DNA from: Clostridiales bacterium
GTDB taxonomy: Bacteria > Bacillota > Clostridia > Caldicoprobacterales > DTU083
Assembly (NCBI GenBank): GCA_012512335.1
Contig: JAAZEK010000323.1
Span: forward strand, 1-17,523
Direction: 5' to 3'
DNA: 17,523 nucleotides
Under the pieces are notes generated by a model. It had not been told where the DNA came from. It saw nothing but the letters and a program-made list of their open reading frames with translations, and ran no database searches. Positions 7,143 to 13,810 of this stretch are shown here, piece by piece; the first letter of the stretch is position 1, and the number at the start of each line of letters is the position of its first letter. The position numbers and the translations under genes are program-made.

Positions 7143-8336
7143 TTATTTTGTAAAATTATCGAAATATCCTTGCACATACACAACAGGGGTACCCTTATCA
7201 CCACTACCCGAGGTAAGGTCACACAGTGAACCAATAAGGTCAGTTAGCTGCCTGGGAGTGGTGCCCTGAGAGGCCATGCTACCCGTTAAGTCAGAGTCCT
7301 TATTTTCAATATAGTTGGCTATGGCTTTTCTCTGTTCTTCACCCTTCAAGTGTCCAAATTCGTTATCTGCTAGATATTTAAGCTTAACTTCGTTAGGTGT
7401 TCCTTCCAAGCCTTTTGTGTAGCCTGGGGAAACAACCGGGTCTGCAAGCTCCCAGATTTTGCCTACAGGATCTTTGAAAGCTCCGTCACCATATACCATG
7501 ACCTCTATTGTTTTACCTGTTTTTTCTTTGAAAACAGCCTGTAATCGCTCTACCAAGGGCTGACAGTCACGAGGAAATAGCTTCACTTCATTTTCAGTTG
7601 CTTTATTTGCACCTAAGAGGCCATATTCTGCGTTATATCCGCTACCATTAAAAGCTGATGTCAAAATGTCCTCCAGACCGTATACCCTTTCTGCTCCATT
7701 GGCTTTTAAAATTCTCTGGGTTCTTTTTCTGGTGTGAATGTCACAGCTAAGAACACTCTTAGTATAATCCAATATGGTAAGCGGGTTATTGGAAAATATT
7801 ATTTCGCATTCCTTTCCTGCATCTTCTATCAGGGATTGATAGTATTCTATATAGTCTACTCCAGTAAAGGGATGTTTTTTATGTCCAAAAAGCTGGCGGA
7901 ACCTTTGCTTGTCAAGTACGTCAGACCAAGGATTAACATCATTTACATCTAGCTCATCCATATCTACCAGATGGTTTCCTACCTCATCAGCTGGATAGCT
8001 TAGCATAAGTACAATTTTTTTGGCAGCCCCCATGGCAATCCCGCGAAGACAGGTACCAAATCGATTACGACTTAAGATAGGGAAAATCAGGCCAATAGTG
8101 TCATCTCCAAACTTTGATGAAATATCAGCTGCTATTGCATCGATATTAGCATAGTTTCCCTGAGCACGACCTACAACCGATTCTGTGATGGCTACAATAT
8201 CTTTGTCCCTAATGGTAAAGCCTTCTGAATTTGAGGCTTTCAATATACATTCAGGCACAAGTTCTTCCAAGTTGTCTCCCTGGTTAATTATTGGAGTTCG
8301 AATTCCTCTAACAACGGTTCCTACCATTCTTTCCAT
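7143..8336 (-). CDS. Coenzyme F420-0:L-glutamate ligase family protein
   Basis: A 397-residue protein with the CofE-type N-terminus: VRGIRTPIINQGDNL, then DIVAITESVVGRAQGNYA. CofE adds glutamate to F420-0 using GTP in methanogens and actinobacteria. This protein is much longer than archaeal CofE (about 250 residues) and belongs to the long form seen in many Firmicutes that do not make F420. Its substrate is therefore unknown, and a different amide-bond ligation on a cofactor or small molecule is likely. GGAG lies about 12 nt before the ATG, a rather long spacing. The gene diverges from a LysR regulator with 175 nt between the starts, the usual layout for a LysR target. No other F420 genes are in the window. 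Family fairly sure, function unknown. Confidence 0.75.
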   Translation of the reverse strand: MERMVGTVVRGIRTPIINQGDNLEELVPECILKASNSEGFTIRDKDIVAITESVVGRAQGNYANIDAIAADISSKFGDDTIGLIFPILSRNRFGTCLRGIAMGAAKKIVLMLSYPADEVGNHLVDMDELDVNDVNPWSDVLDKQRFRQLFGHKKHPFTGVDYIEYYQSLIEDAGKECEIIFSNNPLTILDYTKSVLSCDIHTRKRTQRILKANGAERVYGLEDILTSAFNGSGYNAEYGLLGANKATENEVKLFPRDCQPLVERLQAVFKEKTGKTIEVMVYGDGAFKDPVGKIWELADPVVSPGYTKGLEGTPNEVKLKYLADNEFGHLKGEEQRKAIANYIENKDSDLTGSMASQGTTPRQLTDLIGSLCDLTSGSGDKGTPVVYVQGYFDNFTK

Positions 8337-8438
8337 AATACTTTCTCTCTCCTTCTATATGAGCTAAAAAACCTAACAATTATACATATTTATTGAGCTA
8401 TTGGAGCTACATCTATATTATAACCAGACAAAGACTCC

Positions 8439-8470
8439 ACTTGTAATATACATCTTTTAGTGATATAAGT
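8439..8470 (+). promoter_or_regulatory. lysR promoter with imperfect inverted repeat (candidate LysR site)
   Basis: TTGTAA (8441-8446), 17 nt and TATAAG (8464-8469) form a plausible promoter for lysR. It is enclosed by an imperfect dyad, ACTTGTAATATA ... GATATAAGT. LysR proteins often bind dyads overlapping their own promoter in a divergent region, so this is a reasonable site for autoregulation and for control of the ligase-family gene. Confidence 0.4.
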
Positions 8471-8511
8471 AAAATAACAAAATGTAATAATGGATATAAG
8501 GAGGGCTTATA

Positions 8512-9405
8512 GTGGCTGTGAAATTGGATCTTTATAGAGTGTTTTGTCAGGTAGCAGAAAGTAAAAGCTTTTCAAGGGCAGCTAAGGAGTTATATATGAC
8601 TCAACCAGCTGTAAGTCAATCCATTTCAAATCTTGAAGATGCCTTAGGTTTGCGGTTGTTTGCAAGAAGCTCCAGGGGAGTTCATCTTACCAATGACGGA
8701 CAGCTACTATATGAGCATGCTAGTGCAGCACTCAATTTAATACATTCTGGAGAAAAAAAGCTTTTTGAAGCGCGAGAGCTGTTGGTTGGTGAATTAAAGA
8801 TTGGAGTAGGAGACACGGTTTCTCGTTATTATCTACTGCCCTACCTGGAAAAGTTCCATAGGGAGCATCCGGAGATTAAACTGCGTATAATCAATCGAAC
8901 GACGCCAGAGCTCTGTGACATGATAAAATCTGGTGATATCGATCTAGGAATTGTTAATTTACCCGTTAAGGAATCAGAATTTGTAATACAAGAGTGCTTG
9001 GAAGTGCACGACATATTTGTATGTGGTAGCTCTGACTTTTTGTCTGCTGTTGAATTGCCCTTAAAACCAGAGGAAATAGTAAGCTATCCCTTAATTTTAC
9101 TAGAAACCAAGTCGAATTCACGCCAGTATGTTGAAAAGTGGTTTCAAGGTCAGGGTATTACATTGGTTCCTGAAATTGAGCTTGGCTCTCATGAGCTGTT
9201 GTTGGAGTTTGCAAAAATTAATCTAGGACTAGCCTGTGTCATACGGGAGTTTTCACAGGATTATTTGGAAGATGGTAGCTTGCTTGAGGTGCCCATGAAG
9301 GAAGCTATTCCCGCCAGAGCTGTAGGCTATTGCTATCTGAAAAGTGTACCACTTTCACCAGCCTCTGCCACCTTTGTGGAAACATTGGATAGTCCGCCAA
9401 TTTGA
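8512..9405 (+). CDS. LysR-family transcriptional regulator
   Basis: A 297-residue regulator. The N-terminal helix-turn-helix (about 1-60; SFSRAAKELYMTQPAVSQSISNLE) is typical of the family, and the effector-binding domain runs from about residue 90 (GELKIGVGDTVSRYYLLPYL). The start is GTG, chosen because AAGGAGGG stands 6 nt upstream. The effector cannot be read from sequence. It diverges from the F420-ligase-family gene and is followed 78 nt later by the M81 peptidase and ene-reductase genes. Either group could be its regulon. The motif TAAAATAACA occurs before both lysR (8470) and the M81 gene (9434), which mildly favours a shared regulator. Confidence 0.9.
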   Translation: MAVKLDLYRVFCQVAESKSFSRAAKELYMTQPAVSQSISNLEDALGLRLFARSSRGVHLTNDGQLLYEHASAALNLIHSGEKKLFEARELLVGELKIGVGDTVSRYYLLPYLEKFHREHPEIKLRIINRTTPELCDMIKSGDIDLGIVNLPVKESEFVIQECLEVHDIFVCGSSDFLSAVELPLKPEEIVSYPLILLETKSNSRQYVEKWFQGQGITLVPEIELGSHELLLEFAKINLGLACVIREFSQDYLEDGSLLEVPMKEAIPARAVGYCYLKSVPLSPASATFVETLDSPPI

Positions 9406-9428
9406 AAATCTTTCTTTATATATGATAG

Positions 9429-9445
9429 TATGTTAAAATAACATA
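9429..9445 (+). promoter_or_regulatory. Perfect palindrome upstream of the M81 peptidase gene
   Basis: TATGTTA-AAA-TAACATA, 7-bp perfect arms, 38 nt before the ATG at 9484. Size and symmetry suit an operator. Its right half overlaps the TAAAATAACA block that also precedes lysR. No clear -35/-10 pair is seen, although TTGAAA at 9402 could be a -35 box. Confidence 0.4.
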
Positions 9446-9483
9446 ATAAATGGAAATGCATGGTACTTACTTGGGAGGCTAAT

Positions 9484-10956
9484 ATGTCAGCATACAGAGT
9501 TCTAATAGCAGAGTTTAAACATGAAAGTAATACTTTTATTAAAGAGGCTACCAGTTTTAAAGACTATAAAAAGAGGCATTTAATCTATGGAGACGAAATA
9601 ATACCTTTCTTTTCTGGCACAAAAACAGAAATAGGTGGATTTATTGATGCTGCACAAAAAGAAGGTATTAGCCTTATTCCCTCTATAGCCGCTGATGCGA
9701 CGCCTGGAGGTAGAGTTGATAGAGAGGTTTTCGATCACGTTAGAGATACTATAGTAAGAGCTATCAAAGAAAATGAACCTATAGATGGAATTCTCCTTAC
9801 CCTCCATGGTGCAATGGTTCTTGAGGATTCTCCAGATGGAGAAGGTGAATTGCTGGAAAGCATCCGTCAGCTTACGGGCTATGATTTGCCTATTATGATT
9901 ACACTGGATTTACATGCAAATATAACTGAAAAAATGAGATTTAATGTCAACGGGATGTTTCCTTATGATCACTATCCTCATGTTGATATGTATGAGCGGG
10001 GAGTTGAAGCTGCAACAAACCTGTTTCAAATGCTACGAGGGGAATTAAAACCCCTAATAAAGATAAAGAAACTGCCTGTATTAAATCCTTGTATGGAAAG
10101 TGGGAAGCCACCCCATAAGCTTTTTTTAGACATGGCACTTAGATGGGAAGAAAATCCTCAGGTCATCAGCGTGTCTATAGTATCTGGATTTCCATATGCA
10201 GACATCCCAGAGGCAACTATGACGGTCATTGCTCAAACCAACAATCAAGCTGAACTAGCATTGCAGATATCAGAGGAAATAGGGCAGGCGATTATAGAGA
10301 GACGCACAGATTTTGTTAAAAGCACTGTACCTCTAGAACAAGGAATAAAAGATGCAATGGAAGCTCCCGAAGGACCAGTTATCATAGCGGACATTTCTGA
10401 TAATACAGGTGCAGGTATGCCTGGAGATGGCACACATGTTCTGAGAAAAATGATGGAAATGAATGTGAAAGACGCAGCCCTTGCGCTGATTACAGATAAT
10501 GAAACAGTAGAGAAAGCAATTGAAGCAGGCATAGGGGCAGCAATTAAGGTATCCTTAGGAGGAAAAGTTATTCCTGAGGATCTAGGAAGTCCTATTGAAG
10601 CTACGGGAATCGTAAGAACAATTACAGACGGTAAATTTATTAATAAAGGGCCTATGGGTAATGGAATAAAAAATGATATTGGGCCAACTGCAGTTATTGA
10701 TTTCGATGGAATTGAGGTTATTGTTTCTAGTAGCAGGATACAGCCCTACGATCCAGAAGTTTTTCGAAGAATGGGAATCGAGCCACTTGATAAAAAGATT
10801 ATTGTGGTTAAATCCATTGCTCATTATAGGGCTGCTTATACGCCTTTAGCAAAGAAAATAATAGAAGTAGACGCACCTGGTCCCTGCCCTCAGAATTTAA
10901 AACTTCTGAAATTAGAGAATATAAGGAGACCAGTATTTCCACTGGACGAAATATAA
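9484..10956 (+). CDS. M81 family metallopeptidase (MlrC-like)
   Basis: A 490-residue homologue of MlrC, the zinc enzyme that cleaves linearised microcystin. Candidate zinc ligands are E50 (TEIGGF), D142 and H144 (TLDLHAN) and H166 (YDHYPHVD). The D-x-H to His spacing of 22 matches MlrC as I recall it. Other hallmarks are EFKHESNTF at 10-18, LTLHGAMV at 105-112, and the glycine-rich DNTGAGMPGDGTH motif in the C-terminal half. The start at 9484 is chosen over the in-frame ATG at 9460 because GGGAGG lies 5 nt upstream of it and the family N-terminus begins here. The natural substrate is unknown; relatives probably hydrolyse small peptides or amides in the cytoplasm. The ene-reductase gene follows after 30 nt, suggesting an operon. 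Confidence 0.88.
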   Translation: MSAYRVLIAEFKHESNTFIKEATSFKDYKKRHLIYGDEIIPFFSGTKTEIGGFIDAAQKEGISLIPSIAADATPGGRVDREVFDHVRDTIVRAIKENEPIDGILLTLHGAMVLEDSPDGEGELLESIRQLTGYDLPIMITLDLHANITEKMRFNVNGMFPYDHYPHVDMYERGVEAATNLFQMLRGELKPLIKIKKLPVLNPCMESGKPPHKLFLDMALRWEENPQVISVSIVSGFPYADIPEATMTVIAQTNNQAELALQISEEIGQAIIERRTDFVKSTVPLEQGIKDAMEAPEGPVIIADISDNTGAGMPGDGTHVLRKMMEMNVKDAALALITDNETVEKAIEAGIGAAIKVSLGGKVIPEDLGSPIEATGIVRTITDGKFINKGPMGNGIKNDIGPTAVIDFDGIEVIVSSSRIQPYDPEVFRRMGIEPLDKKIIVVKSIAHYRAAYTPLAKKIIEVDAPGPCPQNLKLLKLENIRRPVFPLDEI

Positions 10957-10986
10957 TAAACACATGAGTTAAATGGAGGTTTATAC

Positions 10987-12009
10987 ATGGCAAAGTTATT
11001 TACTGAAATCAAACTAAAGGACATGGTCTTAAAAAATCGAATAGTTATGCCCCCTATGTGCATGTATACTGCAGATACCGATGGGAACGCCAGCGACTGG
11101 CATCATACACATTATTCAACAAGGGCAGTCGGAGGAACAGGACTAATTATCCTAGAAGCAACTGCGGTTGAAAGACGGGGACGTATATCTGACTGGGATC
11201 TTGGTATCTGGAAAGATGAGCACGTTACAGGGCTTAAAAAGATTGTCGATGGTTGCCATGAGAATGGTGCCAAGGTGGGAGTTCAGCTTGCCCATGCTGG
11301 ACGAAAATCTCAAGCTACTGCAGATCATCCCATTGCTCCTTCAGCTATTCCATATAACGAGACATACAGAACACCAGTTGAAATGAGCAAAGAGGATATA
11401 AAAAAAGCAGTCTCAGCATTTAAAAATGGTGCTGACAGGGCAAATGCAGCGGGATTTGACACAATAGAGATACACGGTGCTCATGGATACCTAATTAATG
11501 AGTTTCTATCGCCTCTTACCAACCATCGAACTGATGAATATGGAGGAAGCGAAGATAATCGTATGCGATTTCTATTTGAGGTGTTACAAGCGATTACTTC
11601 TGTCTGGCCTAAGGAAAAGCCGATTATTCTTAGAATATCAGCTGAAGAATATAGTGAGGACGGATATCATCCTGCAGATTATGCACGTATCTTAAATAGT
11701 TTAGAAGGCTTAGGTATTGACTTGGTAAATGTTAGTACAGGGGCAGTCCTCGATTTAGTGCCTAAGGTTTATCCAGGATATCAGGTTAGAAGTGCAGAGC
11801 TTATTAAAAAAGAAACTGGCTTACCTGTAATTGCCGGAGGATTAATTGCTTCACCATCCATGGCAGAAGAGATACTCCAAAATGATAGAGCTGATCTCAT
11901 CTTCTTAGGAAGAGAGCTTTTAAGAAATCCTTATTGGCCCTTACAGGCAGCCAGTGAATTACGTGCTGAAATCGAATGGCCAGAACAGTACAAGAGAGCG
12001 AAATATTAA
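10987..12009 (+). CDS. namA: NADPH-dependent ene-reductase, Old Yellow Enzyme family (YqjM/NamA type)
   Basis: A 340-residue FMN barrel enzyme that reduces activated C=C bonds of alpha,beta-unsaturated carbonyls with NAD(P)H. Active-site residues of the thermophilic-like YqjM subclass are present: C25 and Y27 (MPPMCMY) tuning the flavin, and H163/H166 (EIHGAHGYLINEF) binding substrate, followed by the FLSPLTNHRTDEYGGS loop. Length matches YqjM (338). It is a single domain without the iron-sulfur and FAD domains of 2,4-dienoyl-CoA reductase. GGAGGT precedes the ATG. It follows the M81 gene by 30 nt with no terminator between, so they probably share a transcript. Its stop overlaps that of convergent thiT. 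The gene symbol is by similarity. Confidence 0.9.
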   Translation: MAKLFTEIKLKDMVLKNRIVMPPMCMYTADTDGNASDWHHTHYSTRAVGGTGLIILEATAVERRGRISDWDLGIWKDEHVTGLKKIVDGCHENGAKVGVQLAHAGRKSQATADHPIAPSAIPYNETYRTPVEMSKEDIKKAVSAFKNGADRANAAGFDTIEIHGAHGYLINEFLSPLTNHRTDEYGGSEDNRMRFLFEVLQAITSVWPKEKPIILRISAEEYSEDGYHPADYARILNSLEGLGIDLVNVSTGAVLDLVPKVYPGYQVRSAELIKKETGLPVIAGGLIASPSMAEEILQNDRADLIFLGRELLRNPYWPLQAASELRAEIEWPEQYKRAKY

Positions 12010-12665
12010 CGGTTCATTTCAATAGAAGCAGTCTTTTGTAGTTGGTTAACCATGCTCTTCATGGGTGGTAGCATTGCGATTACAATGCAGATTACATATT
12101 CAGCAACTAGATAAGTTCCGTTGTAACCTAGAGAGTAGAGCACCACGTGCTGATCTCCTGCATATTCTGCAAAGAAAAGAATGCCTGTTAGGAAGTGCAT
12201 TACAAACCTTCCAAATACTGCAATAGAACTACCTACAATGAAATTTTTACGGTTTAGACCAGCCAGCCCAAGCATAGCAAAGGCAATAGGGTAGTCAAAT
12301 AAGAGCTGGGCCCAATGAACCATATAGGCATCCTGAATATATTGGAGAAAGCCATAGGCCATTCCGGTTATGATACCTGGTATTGGTCCGAATATATAAG
12401 AAAAAAGCATAATGGGAAGCATACTACCTGGTGTAACACTTCCGCCTTGAGGCATACGGAACAAACGGATGTAGGATAGTACAAAGGCCAGTGCAATACT
12501 CATGCTTGCGTATACTAACATCTTTGTAGTAATGCGAACATCCTTACTCTTTCTAAGAAAGAGTATGCCTCCAATACCAGTGATAGCCAATGCGGCTATG
12601 ATGGCTATGGTACTCGGGGAGAGCTCAGCGAATTTACTGAATACGTCAGATAAAAATAGAAACAT
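12006..12665 (-). CDS. thiT: ThiT, substrate-binding component of an ECF thiamine transporter
   Basis: A 219-residue membrane protein with about seven hydrophobic segments. Family hallmarks are RLFRMPQGGSVTPGSMLPI, GIITGMAYGFLQ, and HWAQLLFDYPIAFAMLGLAGL. ThiT captures thiamine and works with the shared ECF energising module, whose genes are not in the window. An extra N-terminal helix (about 15-35, SPSTIAIIAALAITG) precedes the usual six-helix core. The frame stays open to an ATG at 12755, but that stretch overlaps the leader terminator; AGGAGG stands 8 nt before the ATG at 12665, which I take as the start. Expression is controlled by the TPP riboswitch upstream. The stop codon overlaps that of the convergent ene-reductase. 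Confidence 0.92.
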   Translation of the reverse strand: MFLFLSDVFSKFAELSPSTIAIIAALAITGIGGILFLRKSKDVRITTKMLVYASMSIALAFVLSYIRLFRMPQGGSVTPGSMLPIMLFSYIFGPIPGIITGMAYGFLQYIQDAYMVHWAQLLFDYPIAFAMLGLAGLNRKNFIVGSSIAVFGRFVMHFLTGILFFAEYAGDQHVVLYSLGYNGTYLVAEYVICIVIAMLPPMKSMVNQLQKTASIEMNR

Positions 12666-12727
12666 AATGAATTCCTCCTGATTAATTGGTAACATATACA
12701 AATGGAGAAACCTTGTCTGGAAGGAAA

Positions 12728-12759
12728 TAAAAAAACATGAAAAGAAGCTTTTCATGTTT
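12728..12759 (-). terminator. Riboswitch-controlled intrinsic terminator in the thiT leader
   Basis: On the minus strand AAACATGAAAAG and CTTTTCATGTTT pair perfectly over 12 bp around a 3-nt loop and run into a T tract. It lies between the TPP aptamer and the thiT ribosome site, so it is the expression platform: stop when TPP is bound. Confidence 0.85.
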
Positions 12760-12787
12760 GAAACTTAATCGTTGAGATAAAAGTTGC

Positions 12788-12872
12788 AAGCTTCCCTACG
12801 CAGGTATTGTCCTACAGGTTCAAAGTGTCGGATTTAGTAAAAAATCCTCTCAGCCGAAGCTCCCCTAGCGAT
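12788..12872 (-). ncRNA. TPP riboswitch (THI element)
   Basis: On the minus strand the aptamer shows GGGGAGC, then GGCTGAGAGG (the pyrimidine-sensing arm, 12858-12846) and, after a short variable stem, TTTGAACCTG, GGACAATACCTGCGTAGGGAAGC with its central GGACAATACC and terminal GCGTAGGGAAG. These are the standard conserved blocks of the thiamine pyrophosphate aptamer. It lies between a consensus promoter and the thiT leader terminator, so it should switch off thiamine uptake when TPP is plentiful. Confidence 0.95.
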
Positions 12873-12888
12873 TATATATGTTTTGCCT

Positions 12889-12917
12889 ATTATAGCATGG
12901 CAAAAATAAAATGACAA
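12889..12917 (-). promoter_or_regulatory. Sigma-A promoter of the thiT leader
   Basis: Minus strand TTGTCA (12917-12912), 17-nt spacer, TATAAT (12894-12889). Transcription would start near 12882, about 10 nt before the TPP aptamer. Confidence 0.8.
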
Positions 12918-12955
12918 GCTAGGATTTTGACCTGTGTATTTTCACGCTGCAGGTA

Positions 12956-13010
12956 GCTACTTTTCACAGCTAGCCATATAAAATAATAAATATATTCCAG
13001 TCGCTGTTGC
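12956..13010. repeat. Degenerate copy of the 75-bp MITE-like element
   Basis: Positions 12980-13010 (31 nt) are identical to 16563-16593. The left flank AGCTACTTTTCAC matches the inverted end of the other copy (AGTTACTGTACAC) at 10 of 13 positions. The right end is unclear; a weak match (AGTAATG) lies near 13030. No target duplication is visible here, so this copy looks older or partial. Confidence 0.6.
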
Positions 13011-13062
13011 CATCACGAATCAATCTAATAGTAATGCCTTTGCAAGAGTTTAAGTTCACTGC

Positions 13063-13090
13063 TTGATTTTATTAGTTCAGCATGTATAAT
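13063..13090 (+). promoter_or_regulatory. Sigma-A promoter of the CBM9/DUF4091 operon
   Basis: TTGATT (13063-13068), 16-nt spacer, TATAAT (13085-13090), 75 nt before the ATG at 13166. Just downstream, ATACT-CGTGT-AGTAT (13101-13115) is a small dyad that could be an operator. Confidence 0.6.
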
Positions 13091-13165
13091 TGTAGTAGCA
13101 ATACTCGTGTAGTATATAGGTAGTTACAAAACTATCCTTTAAAAACATATTTAGGCGGTGAAAGA

Positions 13166-13795
13166 ATGGGAAATTATAAATGCAAAAAAACAGCAAATCC
13201 TATTGTTATAGACGGAAATCTTAACAAGCCCCAATGGGAGCAAGCCCAAAAGGTATCCCTTGTAGAAACAGCTACAGGTGGACTTCCCAAGCAAAAAACC
13301 TGGTCCAAGCTTCTTTGGGATGATACAAATCTTTATGTGGCTTTTTATTGTGAAGATGATTTTATTAACGCAAAAATGAAAAATTACAATGATCCAATTT
13401 TTGAAGAGGAAGTAGTGGAAATTTTCATTGACGATGATTCAGATCAAAAAACTTATATAGAAATAGAATTAAGTCCTCTTAATACTCTTCTCCATTACTT
13501 TATCTATAACAACCTTGAAGGAGACATTGTCACCTTTGCAAAGGTTAAAAAAACAATGGATTGTGCAATATATGATAATCGAGAAGAAAATTACTGGACA
13601 GCTGAAATGGCAATTCCTTTACATGAATTTGTTACAGCTGCTAATAACCCACCAAAACCGGGTGACAAATGGAGAATGAACCTATATCGTATAGATCGCC
13701 CTGAAAATGGATCTGACGAATATTCTGCCTGGCAACCAACTGGAGCTATACAATTTCATAAACCTGACAAGTTTGGAGTTTTAGAATTTATATAA
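13166..13795 (+). CDS. Carbohydrate-binding family 9-like protein
   Basis: A 209-residue single-domain protein of the CBM9/DOMON-like beta-sandwich type. It has the typical opening IVIDGNLNKPQWEQAQ, a WSKLLWDDTNLYVAFYCED strand pair, EVVEIFIDDD, YWTAEMAIPLHEF and WRMNLYRIDRP. There is no signal peptide or membrane segment, so unlike many CBM9 proteins it should remain in the cytoplasm. The ribosome site GGCGGTG is imperfect. It heads a two-gene unit with the DUF4091 glycoside-hydrolase-like gene, 15 nt downstream, and probably helps that enzyme hold a sugar substrate. The ligand is unknown, and binding itself is inferred from the family. Confidence 0.8.
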   Translation: MGNYKCKKTANPIVIDGNLNKPQWEQAQKVSLVETATGGLPKQKTWSKLLWDDTNLYVAFYCEDDFINAKMKNYNDPIFEEEVVEIFIDDDSDQKTYIEIELSPLNTLLHYFIYNNLEGDIVTFAKVKKTMDCAIYDNREENYWTAEMAIPLHEFVTAANNPPKPGDKWRMNLYRIDRPENGSDEYSAWQPTGAIQFHKPDKFGVLEFI

Positions 13796-13810
13796 TGGAG
13801 GTACATATTT

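Noticed and set aside
7734..7952. Plus-strand 72-codon frame inside the F420-ligase-family gene
   Set aside because: Antisense shadow without a ribosome binding site or recognisable product.
7143..8336. Calling the gene cofE with F420 biosynthesis as function
   Set aside because: The length differs strongly from CofE, and no other F420 gene is visible in a clostridium-like genome.
10582..10824. Minus-strand 80-codon frame inside the M81 gene
   Set aside because: Antisense shadow; the plus-strand frame is a full-length family protein.
12666..12755. N-terminal extension of ThiT from an ATG at 12755
   Set aside because: It runs through the leader terminator hairpin and lacks a ribosome site; AGGAGG fits the ATG at 12665.
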